From Halichoerus grypus (lineage: Eukaryota > Chordata > Mammalia > Carnivora > Phocidae): a DNA stretch of 64,000 nucleotides. Location: contig NW_027555025.1 in NCBI RefSeq assembly GCF_964656455.1, positions 1 to 64,000 on the forward strand. The letters are read 5' to 3'. The notes under the pieces are model-generated. The model was not told the origin of the DNA and did not search any database. It worked only from the letters and a program-made list of their open reading frames with translations. Below are positions 24,010 through 37,129 of the stretch, in pieces. How positions within the stretch are numbered: the stretch's first letter is position 1; each line of letters begins with the position of its first letter. Made by a program: the position numbers and the translations under genes.

Positions 24010-24945
24010 TCCTAAAATTTTGAGCATTGAGAAATCAAAAACACAAGAAACAACAAATGTTGACAAGGATGTAGAGAAAAAGGAACTCTCGTGCTCTGTT
24101 GGTGGGAATGAAACCTGGTGTAGCCACTGTAAAAAGCAGTATGAAATTTACTCAAAAATTTAAAACTCTAACTATCCTATGATCCAGTGATGACACTACT
24201 GGGTATTTACCCCAAAAATACAAAAACACTAATTCGAAAGGATAGATGCACCCCTGTGTTTATTGCAGCATTATCTACAATAGCCCAATTGCCTATCAAG
24301 AGATGAATGGATAAAGAAGATGTGGTATACATATACAATGGAAAATTATTCAGTCATAAAAAGATTAAAATCTTGGGATGCCTGGGTGGCTCAGTCGATT
24401 AAGCATCTGCCTTTGGCTCAGGTCATGATCCCTGGGTCCTGGGATCGAGTCCCCCATTGGGCTCCTTGCTCAGTGGGGAGCCTGCTTCTCCCTCTGCCTC
24501 CCACTCCCCCCACTTGTGCTCTCTCTCACTGACAAATAAATAAATAAAATCTTTAAAAAAATGAAATCTTGCCATTTGCAATGACACGGAGGAAGCTAAA
24601 GAGTATTATGCTAAGAGAAATAAAGACAAATACCATATGATTTCACTCATACGTGGAATTTAAGAAAAAAAATGAACAAAGAAAAAAGAAAGAGAGAGAG
24701 AGAGACAGACAAACCAAGAAACAGACTCTTAACTATAGAGAACAAACTGATGGTTACCAGAGGGGAGGTGGGTGGGGGTTGGGAGATACAGGTGATGGGG
24801 ATTAAGGAGTGCACTTATCATGTTGAGCACTGAGTAATGTATAGAATATTTGAAGCATTATATTGTACACGTGAAACTAATAAACACTGTATGATGATTT
24901 TACTGGAATTAAAATTTAAAAACTTAATAAAATTAAGGAAAAAAA
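24010..24945 (+). mobile_element. L1 3' end, sense strand
   Basis: The classical L1 3' order is visible: GTTGACAAGGATGTAGAGAA, GATCCAGTGATGACACTACT, GAATGGATAAAGAAGATGTG, then GATTTCACTCATACGTGGAA and an A-rich end near 24940. Interrupted by a SINE at 24375-24560. Confidence 0.88.
24375..24560 (+). mobile_element. CAN-SINE within the L1 3' end
   Basis: Complete element; AAAATCTTG before and GAAATCTTG after act as target-site duplications. It splits the L1 phrase 'ATTATTCAG...AAATCTTGCC'. Confidence 0.95.
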
Positions 24946-25222
24946 AACCAACTTTGAGCATTGAGAGATTCTATAGATCTACAAACTATCCTGAACAGCA
25001 GGAAGCTAAATCCCAGGACAAAGAGAACCTAGACAGAAAAGAACATTTTAGATAAAATAGCAACTGTTCTCTTGGTCTTTCTGGTGAAAGGTTAGCATTC
25101 CCTCTTATTAAGGAGTAATTGGATGTCTGTATCAGAACTTCACTATATAAAGCCATTTTATGGTGGTTGATCATAAAGTGAAAGAATGTGGGTTTGGTTA
25201 TCTCTGATGAATACTTTAGACA

Positions 25223-25446
25223 TTTTTTTTTATGATTGATTGAGTGACTGATTGAGTGATTGATTTATCTGAGAGAGAGAGAGCACACAAGTGGGGGAAG
25301 GGGCAGAGAGAGAGGGAGAAGGAGAGAAGCAGCCTCCCCACTGACCGTGGAGTCTGACCCGGGGCTTGATCTCACCACCCTAAGATCATGACCTGAGCCG
25401 AAATCAAGAGTAGGACCCTTAACTGACTGAGCCACCCAGGCGCCCC
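25223..25446 (-). mobile_element. CAN-SINE
   Basis: Poly-T, several GATTGA/GAGTGA units in its tail, ends GCCACCCAGGCGCCCC. CTTTAGACAT flanks both sides. Confidence 0.94.
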
Positions 25447-25449
25447 AAA

Positions 25450-28400
25450 ATCTTTAGACATCTTTGCATACATCGTCTTCAAGATCTTTTCTAAGTGAAA
25501 TATAGATCAGGATGTGATAAACTTTTTCTGTGCAGTGCTAGGTAGTAAGTATGCTCAGCGCTGTGGCCCATATGGTCTCCCTCTAAACAGCTATTGGGCT
25601 CTGCTAGCATAGTGGGACATCACCCATAGACCATTCATAATTAGATGGGCATGGCTGTATCCCAATAAAACCACATTTACAAAAATAGGTGGCAGGTCAT
25701 TTGCCAAACCTTGGTACGTAGCTGGTATCTGTGTTAGGTAAAGCAACCAGCGCATCTTATTTTGCTCTGGACTGTCCCAGCTTTATCACCGGAAGTCCTA
25801 CATCCCTTGAAACCCTTCATTCCAAGTTGATTGCCATGAATAACTTGACTTACAATCAAATTCTGAGACATAGAGCACTCCAGATATAACAATCATCCCT
25901 CTCCCCGCCCTAAAATTGCCTTTGCCGAGCTTATATCTGTCAGCATAGAGTTATAAATTACAAGTGCATTCTGTTAACCCCCACATATTATGCATGCACA
26001 AGGGACAGGAACCAGATACCAATTTTCTTTTACAACATTAGCTTCCATAAGGGGCTTCCCACTTCCTCCCACTGTTGGTCCCATCTTCAGACAAAAGTAC
26101 AGACTGAGTGTTGGCAAGGTGTCTGGGCATCTCCGGAGATAAAATGAAATTATAATAGAATTGTCATTTTGGACTAATTATTATGATTCCATGTTAGAGC
26201 AAGCCCCAGGGGGTCTGCTGAACTTCAGTGGATAAACAAAGGAAGGAGTCTTCAACGAGTGCAGTAATACGGAGGAAAAGGATCCCCAAACAGAGCACTA
26301 ATTGGCTGTTTTCTTGGCAGCTTTAGCCAGCTCCAGCCTGGGCTTTTAAGGAGGATGTGTTAGGAATTACAGAAACCATGATCTCTCTACTATCGGGACG
26401 GCTGGGACACACCAGGGATACAAATAATAGGCTGATGTTCATGGTATTTGGAGAGAAAATTGGCACCTCCCGTTGCTACCTATGTAGCCTTGGCCTTGGA
26501 GAAGTCCCTAAGTCCTTAGGCTTCAGAGTCCCCATCTTCCAAGCAGTAATAAAACCAAGCACCCCATAGAGTTCTGTGGAGAACTGAAGGTGACATTCCT
26601 CATGAATTTGCCTAATTTAGGAATGTGTCATTATACACATGATCTGACTTGCCATGAGGCTGCATCCTCTGTGGGGTTCTGCATTTGGGGAACTCACCCT
26701 GTATTGGTGAGTCAGGGATGGTATCCCAGAGGTTATTACTTTTATGTTAAAAGCTAAAGGATGATGAGTATTTATTTAATTAAAGTAAAAGGAATGAGAT
26801 GTAAATGGATTTGGGAGAGGGAAAATACTTTTTGAAGCTATGGAGATAAGCGAGTCAAGACAAGGAGGGAGAGAGACAGACAGAGAGAGAGAGATCCAAA
26901 GAAGTGAAAGAAATCCCCCACAACTGGGGAGGGAGGGCCCGTGGGGCAGAGCGGAGAGAGGTGTTTGAGGAGGGGTTAACCTGGACCAGACCATGCAGGC
27001 TTTGCCAACCACAGTGAGGGGCAGCGCTGTCCTGGGGGTTAGGGGTCTTCATAGCAGGTGCAACATTTAGGTTTTTAAAAATTATTTTTAAAAGATTCTT
27101 GCTCTGACTACAGAACGGAAAATGTCTGTTGATAGAAGGCAGCAGCAGTGAGGGGTAGACTGTCGGGTGTAAGGGTGAGGGAAAAAACAGGATTCAGAGA
27201 ACCGGACCCACAAGGAGGCAGTTACGATCGTCCGGATGAGAGGCAATGGGCTGTGGCTGGGGTGATGTTCCATGAGAGAGTCCAGTGGAATCTCTGCCTG
27301 GGTCAGAGCCCGGGATCACTAGCGCAGCAGAGAAAGGCACGGGGCTAATGGAGGCAAGCAGTGAAATTTAAATTGGAAGGAAACCAAACTGACCCACAGT
27401 GGACCCAGAAGAGCAACAAAGTGGGAGCCAAAAACACCTGTCCAATTTTAAAGCATATTTAAAGTGATGCGTGCAGTTGACGTTTGCTATTTCCTGGCCA
27501 CCCGATATCCATTTATCCAAAGTCTGAGGGCGATCTCTAACTTCTTTCTGGAGGACCACTCCTAGATCTTCATTCAATGGCCCTGAGCTTCCTGTGGTGT
27601 TGATTTCACTCCTGGCTAGAAGGAAGGACAAGAAGCTGACCCTCTGCTCAGCACTGCCCCCAGATCTGTGCAAGTAGGACCCTATCTTGGGTCCTGCTTC
27701 AGCCTTCCTGCATCATATTCATCTGCACTGTGGAGAATACACTGAGCCCAGTTGATATGCCCAACAGGACCCCCCAATTCCCATTTTTGTCCATGTTCTA
27801 GATCTAAGTATCCAGGATCCCAAAATGACCTGCCTAAACATCTCTACCTGCTTCCAAGTCACATGGTGGCCTCTTCCCTCTCCTGAGAGCAGACAAGGCA
27901 GCTGGTATGTGCTCACCTGGGTGGTTAATAGCTAGCTGTTTGTGGCATTGTGGACCAAGTAGGGATGTGCATGCCAGAGTGACCACATGTGTACATATGG
28001 CTACAGGCTAGAGCCAAGAAAAGAAAGAGAATTCATCAGGCGGTCGGCCAGAGGCAAGAAAGGAAAGAGAATTCATCAGGCTTTGGGCTACCCTTTCCCA
28101 TGATGCCCATATTCCAGAGCAGGCCTCTAAGGAGTCTGAGAATTCTAAATGCAGACCTTCTTCCCAGGTTATTGTTAAAGTATATTGTTAAGAGGGTAGA
28201 ATATATTTTATTTAACATTTCATTTGATTTATAATTTTAAAATAATTTGACATATACTATATGGGCCTGTACTTATAATCTTGCTCTAGACCTCTCCAAA
28301 AGTTAGGAATTGGACCAGCCTGGCCAATCACTGCAGAACATCATATTGACTGTGGTGACAGCTTAGGGTTTAGGGAATGTGTCCGGGGCTAACATAGTGA

Positions 28401-29650
28401 GAAACACTGAGGGTTTGCTGAACTCAAATGAAAGACACCCTTGAGACCCTTCTTCCTCTTATTACTTGGCTTAAAGCTGAGAGGACCAGGACCCCAGGGA
28501 AGCAGCAGGTTTCTTGTCACCATGTGGAATAGAAGACTGAATCTGAGGCGTAGGTGAGGGGATGGATTCTGAGAAGCAGACAAAAACCAAGGTCTGGACC
28601 GTTGAACTCTGGATTAATTATCAATTAAAGTCAGATCTACTCCTGGTCTTTTCAGTAAGGTAATACAGCAAATTTCACCATAAAATATATCAGTTTGGCC
28701 TGGGCATTCCATCCCTTCTGCCAATCAATGGGTAGAGGCAAATAAAGGATTTAATAATAGATTATTTTTAATCCACTTTCTTTAGCCCATCGATTTCATC
28801 TCCTCTATCCACCCATCATTTACCTCCACACTTCTAATTTACCGAGATCTTAAAGGCCATCCTTGGGAAACAAGACAGCATAATTATTAGGGTGAAAGCA
28901 AGTAAATGCAGTTGTGAATCCTGACTTGGTGGCATGGGGGCCAGATGGATGTTCTTGTCTGGGACGTTTATTCCTAAATGAGTGGTTGTGTCCTGTAGAG
29001 AGAGTTGGAACATTATTCGGGGGTGGGGCGTGCGCTATGGCCGCATCAGGAGTCCTGCAATGATGATGTGGAGGTCTATTGATAGTGCTGCTGGTGGAGA
29101 TGTCCTAAAAGGAGAGTTCTGTGGAAGGAGATGCTTATACTTCCTGTTGTCTGGTCTCTCCTCGTCCTAGCTGAGTTTCAAAGCCTGGTTACCCAGCTTC
29201 CCATCAGTTCTGGAAGTTACCAAGTCTCCATAGGCAGAGTTGGACTCCACTGTATGAAACCAAGTGTCCTTACACCCAGTGATCTACAGTGTGGGATCCA
29301 GGAGTGTCTTGAAGGCAGTATAATCTAAGGGGACAGAATAGCAGTGGCTATCTGGGGTTGTCTATCTGGCTGAGGTGTGGCTGAAGGTAATCAAATTTCT
29401 TTTCTCTTAAGAAACAGGATTCTGAAAGTCACATTTAAATATTTAAATAACTGATGTAATTATTGCATGTGGTAATATGGAAAAAAGTGCCCACTGAGAG
29501 TCAGTATTGGGGCCATGGTGTCTCTACCATTAGAAGGCTCATTGGGCATGGAATCTTCCAGAAAGATAGAATGAGACAGCTGCCCTCATACCCCAGAGAG
29601 CTTAAAAGAAGGAATGAGGGGTTTACATAATTTCATGCAGGTTAATGTTT
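25450..29650. other. Long stretch without a recognised gene or SINE
   Basis: A GA-rich tract lies at about 26866-26894. A 28-base phrase (AAGAAAGAGAATTCATCAGG) recurs 40 bp apart (about 28013 and 28053). Scattered 60-100-codon ORFs lie on both strands with no domains. Confidence 0.5.
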
Positions 29651-29659
29651 TTTTTGTTT

Positions 29660-30165
29660 TTTTTTTTCCCCTTGAGACATCCTCTTTGATCCATGTATTA
29701 TTTAGAAGTGTGTTTTTAGTTTCTCAGTGTTTGAAGATTTTCCTGTTTTCTTTCCATGAGTGATTTCTAGTTTCATGCTGCTGTGGTCAGACAACACACT
29801 CTGTATCACTGCAGTTCTTCTAAACTTGTTGAGGTTTGTTTTATGGCCCAGAACATGGTCTATCTTGGTATGTGTCTCACAGGCAATTAAAAAAATGTGT
29901 GTTCTGCAGTTGCTGGGTGGAGTATTCTATAAATGTCAGTTAGATCCTATTGGTTGAGGGTATCTTGTATTCTCTATACTGGCTGATTTTCTGTTTAGAT
30001 GTTTCATCAAGTGTTGACAGGGGTGTTGAAGTCTCCAACCGTATTTGTGGATTTTTCTGTTTCTCCTTTAAATAGAGAAGACATCCAGGATTTTTAGTTG
30101 TACTTAGTAAGAGGAACAGAGAAAAATACTGAGAAGAGTCCATATTGAAAAATAGTGGGAAGAGT
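29660..30165 (-). mobile_element. Antisense L1 relic
   Basis: TTGATCCATGTATTATTTAG, TCATGCTGCTGTGGTCAGAC, GCCCAGAACATGGTCTATCT and TTGACAGGGGTGTTGAAGTC follow the antisense L1 order. Confidence 0.8.
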
Positions 30166-30824
30166 CCATCTTCTCCAAAGTGGAAATCCCCTTTCCCGTG
30201 GTTCTTATAATTGAAAATTAGCTCCTGGTTGGAGAGAATAGAATTTGGATCAAAATGTCATACTGCACTGCCTGATACTCAGACTGAGTATTTGTGACTT
30301 TTTTTGAAAAAAAAGTCAGAAATACACATATTACATCTTTTATTTAACTTCCCTTGAGCTATGTAGCAGGTTTTTTTGTTTTTCCCCCTAAAGAGAATGA
30401 GCTACTCAAATCTTCCGAGGGTCACTGGACACTGGCTATATGTAACATCAATTCTTGGGATCTCAGTGTACCATTGCTTTGCACTGGTCATAATAGAGTC
30501 TTACAAGGGTCAAGAAACAAATGGAGTTTTGATTCACAAATGCTTCTCATAGTTTTAGTAGATCACAAACCCTTTTATCTGATACAAAATCAATTATCTG
30601 GCTGGTGAGCATGTAGTTGCTATGTATACCCTCTATCCTGGAAGAACTGGCCTTCCAGATTTTGATACAAGAGCTATTAAGGTAAGAAGAGCCAAGTTGA
30701 AGCCTATGGAGCTCCCTTTAGCTATCAAACTAATAATGCAAAGATATTACAATTTCTATGGAGAAATGTCTAAACTTAATGCTACCCCCCAAAAATTTTT
30801 TTTCTGGGAAAATATGAGGATGAT

Positions 30825-30960
30825 TTTTTTTTTAATTTTTATTTAAATTCAATTAGCCAACATATATAGTACATCATTAGTTTCAGACATAGTGTTCAAT
30901 AATTTATCGGTTGTGTGTAAGACCCAGTGCTCATCACACTGGGTGATGGGCATTCAGTAG
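30825..30960 (-). mobile_element. Carnivore L1 3' end, 5'-truncated
   Basis: On the minus strand it ends GTTGGCTAATTGAATTTAAA plus an A-rich tail, preceded by AACTAATGATGTACTATAT-like sequence. Only ~135 bp are present, a common outcome of L1 insertion. Confidence 0.85.
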
Positions 30961-30964
30961 GGCT

Positions 30965-31560
30965 CAAGATGTGAGGATGGTGATTTCTATTTTGTTTTTA
31001 CTTAACTCTCAGGTTTGGCCAGGTCAAAGGATCTTGGATTGGTCTTGGAGAATGAAAATGAATTGTTAAAGCTTAGCAGGTGGCAACTCCAATTGCATTT
31101 ATTATTTGGAGGTGATCTCTTTCGAGAGCAAAGCAATAAAAGTGCTCCTGTTGATCCACTGGGATAGTTAATTTTACGTAGGTAGATATCTAACAGCATG
31201 TCATAACCATCTTACCTCAGAATTATTTCAACTGTTCGGCTCCATGCCACAATTTAGTCTACAGAGGCATGACTGTCTCACTCATTCCTAACATATTACA
31301 TGGGCCAAATATCCTGGTGACATGAGCTGCTAGAATATGAATACAAGAAAATTCTTTGGCCTTAGTAAAACTTATATATGTCATGGAAAGGGACATAAAT
31401 TCTGTGAAAACCCTACTACCTCATAGTCTTAGAGATGTTGGGGTATTTTTTTCCAAAGTAAAAGACAGGTTTCCTTTGTTTCCTCCACCTTGTATTGTGG
31501 ACTAGTAAGAATATATGTTATATTTCGATAGATATTTAAAGCTAATAACTGAGTAATCAG
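30965..31560. other. Nothing recognised
   Basis: AT-rich single-copy sequence, no convincing ORF. Confidence 0.4.
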
Positions 31561-31569
31561 AAATAATTC

Positions 31570-32042
31570 TGTGGTGGGTTGAAATATATGTCCACGTCCT
31601 AAATCCCAAGACCCGTAAATGTTATCTTATTTGGAAAAGGAGTCTTTGCAGACATAATTCAGTCAAGGATCTTAGAGGAAACCATCCTAGATTTAGATCA
31701 TCCTTATAAACACATGTACCGAAAATCCAATGATAAATATCTTTATAAGAAAAGGGAAAGATACAAGCAGACCCAGAGGGGAGGCCAATGGGAAGACAGA
31801 GGTAGAGATTGGAGTGATTCATCTACAAGCCAAGAACGCCAAAGATTGCCACAGGCACCAACATCTAGGAGAGGAGCATGGAGCAGATTCTCGTCAGAGC
31901 CTCTAGCAGAAACCAACCTTGCCAACTCTTTGATGTTTAACTTTTGGCCTCCAGAACGGTGCGAGAATCAATTCCTGCTGTTTGAAGCCACTGAGTTTGT
32001 GGTAATTTGTTACAACAGAACAGCCCTAGAAAATTAATACAG
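31570..32042 (+). mobile_element. MLT1-type MaLR LTR relic
   Basis: Starts GGTGGGTTGAAATATATGTC, contains TTTGGAAAAGGAGTCTTTGC and ends GTTTGTGGTAATTTGTTACA ... AATTAATACAGTG, the standard MLT1 order. The 107-codon ORF at 31714-32037 lies within it and is repeat-derived. Confidence 0.85.
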
Positions 32043-32044
32043 TG

Positions 32045-33940
32045 TCCCAATTGGAATGGGATCCACAACAATTTTCCCTAGATGGTCCAGATTGCAGTCT
32101 AAGCAGATCCAATAAATGGCACTTAAAGTTTTGGAAGTATATCAAGATACTGGAGGAGACAATGACAAACCCCAAGAGGAGAATCTCAGACCACTGAGGA
32201 TTTAGTCAAGTTACTTTTTAGCAGGAATTTCTTCTCTTCTACAGAAAGAGTTTTGGGGTTGATATTGGGCCTTGATAAAAACTGAACTCTTGGTTATGGA
32301 AAACCAGGTGACCCTAGGCCCTGAGTTACTCATTATGACCTGTGTATCTATTCCATTCAGCAAAGCCTCACCGTATCCAAGCAGTATGTAAAGATTAGGC
32401 CTGAGCAGGCCCCACAGGCACAGATAAATTGTATCAGCATGTGACTCACATTTCTCTTATGCCTACTTTTGCTGTATCCTATTAAGCCAAATTCTCAATT
32501 AGTCAATATAAAGGCCAAGAAATCAAGGGACTTTTCAGACTGCAAAACCGTGAATGCTCCCACTGGAGGCCGTGACAGAGACAGGAATGTAAGTCCTAAT
32601 TCAACCCAGCCCGAGGTGGCAGGAGAAAGCACGCATTCTTCTGAGACCCTGGGGAAAATCAGCCCATGATACTGTTTTTGTTTGTCAAACAGATTACAAT
32701 AAGGATGCCAGCACAGTGCTGAAAGAAATCCAACCAAGAGTCTAGAAAAATGTAGAACATCAGAGAGTAGCAGTGAAGGATGTGATGAGAGAGAGAGAGA
32801 GAGACCCTCAGAAAGAGGATGGGCCGGGTGAAGAAGGTTTGACAAGAAGGTGGGGGGCGGGGCAGAGGAAGAGGGAACACAGAGACTCTATAGCTCAGGT
32901 AGCTCATTTCAGCTGGTTTCCCTGAGGAAGGAATGCCTGGAATAGGAGGCGGGGCATGGTAGAAATGATAGGAATATCTGGGCCTAATAAAAATCTGAGT
33001 GATGCTGAGGTTCTTAAAGCAATGCAGACTCCAAAAGTCTAGATGACCTTCCAGAATACGACCCATAATCTTACAGATGAGTTGAAGAAACAGAATGATT
33101 CAGTGTTTACTGTGATGTATAATGCTGGTATTCCCACCAGACCTCCTCAAGTCCCTTTTATTTTATTTTTGGGGCCCCAGGACTTTCAGGCGCTTTTCCT
33201 TCCAATAGACAGCATCTAAGGCTCTTTTTTTCCCCCCAAAGGATTGGCCTGGTAGAGTCTGGCAATATCCTATCCCCTAAGCCAGTGACTGATGGATTTG
33301 GGAGTTTGAAAGTTCCATGGCTGTTGCCTTGGGTCAGGACAGGGCTGAGGTGCAAATTATACTCTCATGATCCAGTGATCCTCATCGTGGGATAAACCTG
33401 AAGTGATTATCTGTAAAACTTTGCTTGAAGACATGTCCTTATTTGGCTTCCTCCTTTTTATTTTCCTGAACTTCTGACTTAATTTACCTTTGGGATTGCA
33501 TCATTCATAAGTCACCTGTACAACACTCCCTGTCTGAGAGTCTGAGGTGGGGGCAGTGGACCCAGGACACTTACGAATCTTATCTGCAAATGGTCACTTG
33601 AATTTGGAAGTCAAGACTCATGTCTTTTAACAAATAAAGCCTTTGCTGAAAGAAAAACAACACAGATCACTGAACGAGGGACACAGTCATGCAAGCAGCC
33701 AGCATGTATCTGGCCTTCTAATAAAGTAAGTCGGGGGACTTCGAAGACAGTCCTTACTGCCTGCCCCGACACAGCAAAAACGTTTTACAACTGATTTGCC
33801 ATTAGGCTTTTCATGTATGTTTTCCTACTGGGAATTACAAAATCCATCCACTCATGACATGGGAAAACTATTTAAAACACCGATGAAAGTGGATGGCAGT
33901 TCATACATTGTTTTCTTTACTAATAATTCAGTTGGTCTCT
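32045..33940. other. No gene recognised
   Basis: A (GA)n patch at about 32787-32803 and GC-richer stretches near 32850-32960. The 116- and 135-codon minus-strand ORFs that overlap at 32495-33066 lack domains. Confidence 0.4.
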
Positions 33941-33944
33941 TTGA

Positions 33945-34372
33945 AAGGATTGCTGTATGAGTTTGCTAGGACTGCCATAACAAAGTACCACAGACTGGGG
34001 GCTAAACAACAGAACTATATTTTCCTACAGTTCTGGAGCCTGCAAATCCAAGATCAAGGTAGAGATAGCTTTGGTTTCTTCTGGGGCTTTGCTCCTTGGC
34101 TTACAAATGGCGGCCTTCTTTCTCTGTGTATATGTCCCTGGTGTCCCTTTGTGTGTCCAAATTTCCTTTTCGTATTGGGACATCAGTCAGATTGGATTAG
34201 GCTCACCCTAATTGTCTCATTTGAGCTTAATCACTCTTTAAAAGGCCCTATCTTCAAATACATTCACATTCAGAGTTACCTGGGGTTAGGACATCTGAGT
34301 TACCTGGGGTTAGGACATCAACATAAATTTTGGAGGAACGCAGTTTATCCCATAACAGTTGCATATGGCGTA
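33945..34372 (-). mobile_element. Ancient mammalian repeat (LTR/MER-like)
   Basis: GTATGAGTTTGCTAGGACTG, CCATAACAAAGTACCACAGA, CAGTTCTGGAGCCTGCAAAT and AAGGCCCTATCTTCAAATAC follow the order of a very common mammalian repeat. A 24-base unit (GAGTTACCTGGGGTTAGGAC) is tandemly duplicated at about 34274-34321. The 170-codon ORF at 33893-34405 comes from this repeat. Confidence 0.6.
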
Positions 34373-34374
34373 CG

Positions 34375-35750
34375 AATTTCAAGTGTGAAATACTTCTTTA
34401 AATGAAAGATGGTTTAATCAGAGGGAAATACTGCTTACTATTTACACAGATAGAGCTAGAGTTCGGTTGAAGGCGATGGAGTTTTCATTTGTTCTTAAAC
34501 CATCTTGCGTCTTAGTCTTTATTTGGACAAGAGAAAAGTTGGGGCCACTTGTGGAGGATTTAAGTGGGGATTTGAATTACCTGGTGGGGATACAGCCATC
34601 TTTATTGTTATATCACATTAGTCCCCATGAAGAAATCAGAAATAGGCTGGCTGCGTATTGAAATCTTACAATGTGGTAAAGAGCAGCATTTTGTAATTGT
34701 ACGGTAGGGGCGATTTACTATCAAGTAATCTTATTTTTGCTCTTGCCCGATAGAAAACCAAAGGATGTTTTAAAAAGAAAGAAAAAGTTAGTGAAAGGCA
34801 GTTCTGAAAGGCTGTTGTAACCCTATACACGCAGGATGACCCAGAGCCGACATCTTCATGTGTGACATTGAGGGTCACAGGCTCACCCGAGGATTAAGTG
34901 TCCCCAGCTGCAAAAGTGCTGGCTGAAGGCAAAGTAGACGTGGAGGGGGCTCTGGCGTAGGGAAGCCGTTGATGTTACCCAAGGCGGAGACCGGCCACAG
35001 AGAAGAGAACTAAAGCCATTACCCAGAGTTTCCTGCCTTATTGTATCATGTCAGTGTTTTAACTTCCTTTTCAATCTCTTTCCACCAAGTTTACACATGC
35101 ATTAGTGTTGTCGGACTTTGTCACTGCTTTGTGGTTTGCAAAATACCAGAACAAGCTTGCTAGAGAATGCAAACCAAAGGAAAGGGTGTCAGTCGGGGGT
35201 CTTGGGGCTGGAGCTTGGATAGAGTGGAGAGATTTTAATGGCTTGCTCTGGGAAGTAGAGTGTTTTCGGCGGTACGAAGGCAGAGTGTTTTTACGTGAGG
35301 CAGAAGACTTTTGCATCATATACGTTGTTTTGCTTTTGGTTTTGAAATGCAGGTCTGGGAATTGGCGAGGTGGGAAGTGGTAGACAAGTGTCTCTTGTTT
35401 TGGCTACTTTTGACTGTATGAGGCTTTTGGTTCATTTGTTTTATTTTGTTTTTGTAAGAGCCTTATTTTTGGAAAGAATGTCTGCCCTGGGTATCTGGTG
35501 GGATATCAAGTGTGTCTCAGTAAGCGGAATAGTCAGGTGCTCTTAGAAGTCATGGCGGGGGGAGAGTGGGCAGATAATGGAGGGTTAGCTAAGAAGACAC
35601 TTGGCACCGGGCTTTTGAATCTTGGGAGGACAGTTGGGGATTTCAGAGCTTTGAGGTGACAGTAGAGGAGACCAGATGACACCTGTGTCCTTGGTACGTC
35701 TCTAGTACCAGTGATGGGGCCTAACCCAAGCTCATGCTCTGCTTTGAGCT
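34375..35750. other. No gene or repeat recognised
   Basis: Mixed-composition single-copy sequence. Confidence 0.4.
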
Positions 35751-35759
35751 CACCTGTCT

Positions 35760-36660
35760 TTTTTAGGCCCAGTCTCCCTTGGTTCAGCCCTCTTGCCGAG
35801 TCTGGTTATCTGGTCTTCGTATGCATTTTGGGAGTTGCCCCAAAGCCTTCCAAATGAATTCCTTTCTACTTGAGCTAGCAAAGTTCTTTTGCTGTGGCTT
35901 GTGGCCATACATTCCAGCAAATAACCTTTCTTTCTACACTCATCCTTCCACCGTTCCCGCCTCGATTTCCAAACTTGATTCTCTCGTCTGAGCCTGGAAA
36001 TCTTTCCCTTCCTGCCTTTTCAGGAATTTTCTCACTTTGGATGTCCTCCTTCCCATACGTTTCTGGCAGCAAAGATACACTAACCAACACCTCCCCACCA
36101 GCCCCTTCCTCTGACTTCTGCTGCAGGGCGCTCTTTTGTCTCACCCTTGGCCCCTTTGGCTTCATGTCTCTGTCTTGGTTACTTCCTCCTCCCTGTTTAC
36201 ACCCCTGCCAGGGCCTCTTCTTCCTCGTTCATAAGCTTTCTTATTCATTACACTCTGTAACACCTAAGACACCTGCTGCAAGTGTGAGGATTTTGGCTTA
36301 ACTGCCGCTGTGCCCCAAGGATCGGTCCAGGCCTTGCTGCTCTTGTCTCTCTTCAAACACTATGTAGAAGTACCCATGCAGTCTCCCCAGGATGCCTCTT
36401 CATCCCAGGACCCAATCTCTCTCCTGTGTGTTTCGATATAGGCACCTTCCTTTCTACAAACATTGCTTGTTTCATTGTTACCCCCATCCCTCCAGACTGA
36501 AACCTTAGAAAATCCTCTGATCCTTTGCTGTCTAATACCCACCAAGTTCCATCCTCAACCTGTCGTAATTCTGCTCCTTCCTTTCCATCCCTCTAGTACT
36601 TCCTGCATTCAGATGATCTTCACCTGATATCAGGGTCATTTCTGAGATAATTTTCTTTCT
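35760..36660 (-). repeat. Possible L2 relic, antisense
   Basis: A pyrimidine-rich stretch with the flavour of antisense L2 ORF sequence (for example CCTTGCTGCTCTTGTCTCTC near 36330, CTGAAACCTTAGAAAATCCT near 36498). Weakly supported; the 135-codon plus-strand ORF inside it shows no domain. Confidence 0.35.
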
Positions 36661-37129
36661 TCTAATGACCTTTGCTCTCATCCTTTCTCATACACATCCA
36701 GTAAAGATTAGTGATCAAAAATATAATGAGCATAATATGAATATTTAAAATTTGGTCCTCCTTTGGCTTGAGGTAAACATTGTCCTTTTTCAAATTCTTA
36801 TCATGTTGTTTTCAGCATGAATTACTTTAGTGAGATGCTGATCACTGAGCATCCAATGTGAATTGATAGTCTGATACGATTGACAAGGTGTAGTGGAGGG
36901 ATTTTTTGGAAGATAAGGAGGTCAACATTTTGTACTATAAAGGTCTTTGTCTTAGAGTCAATGGCTAAGATATTCTCTTTATAATTATAAAGCAATTAGA
37001 TTTTAGAACTGGGTAGAACCTTTAAAAATTATTTAGATCAACTCCTTCAACCGAAATGTAGAGAGGTGAAGTCATTGGTCGGAGACAGAGCTCAAGTCTA
37101 ATTCCCCACCACTCAAATCCCAAAACTCA

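Noticed and set aside
33893..34405. 170-codon plus-strand ORF
   Set aside because: Lies almost entirely in an ancient interspersed repeat and shows no domain.
35894..36301. 135-codon plus-strand ORF
   Set aside because: Non-ATG start, pyrimidine-rich composition, probably within an old L2 relic.
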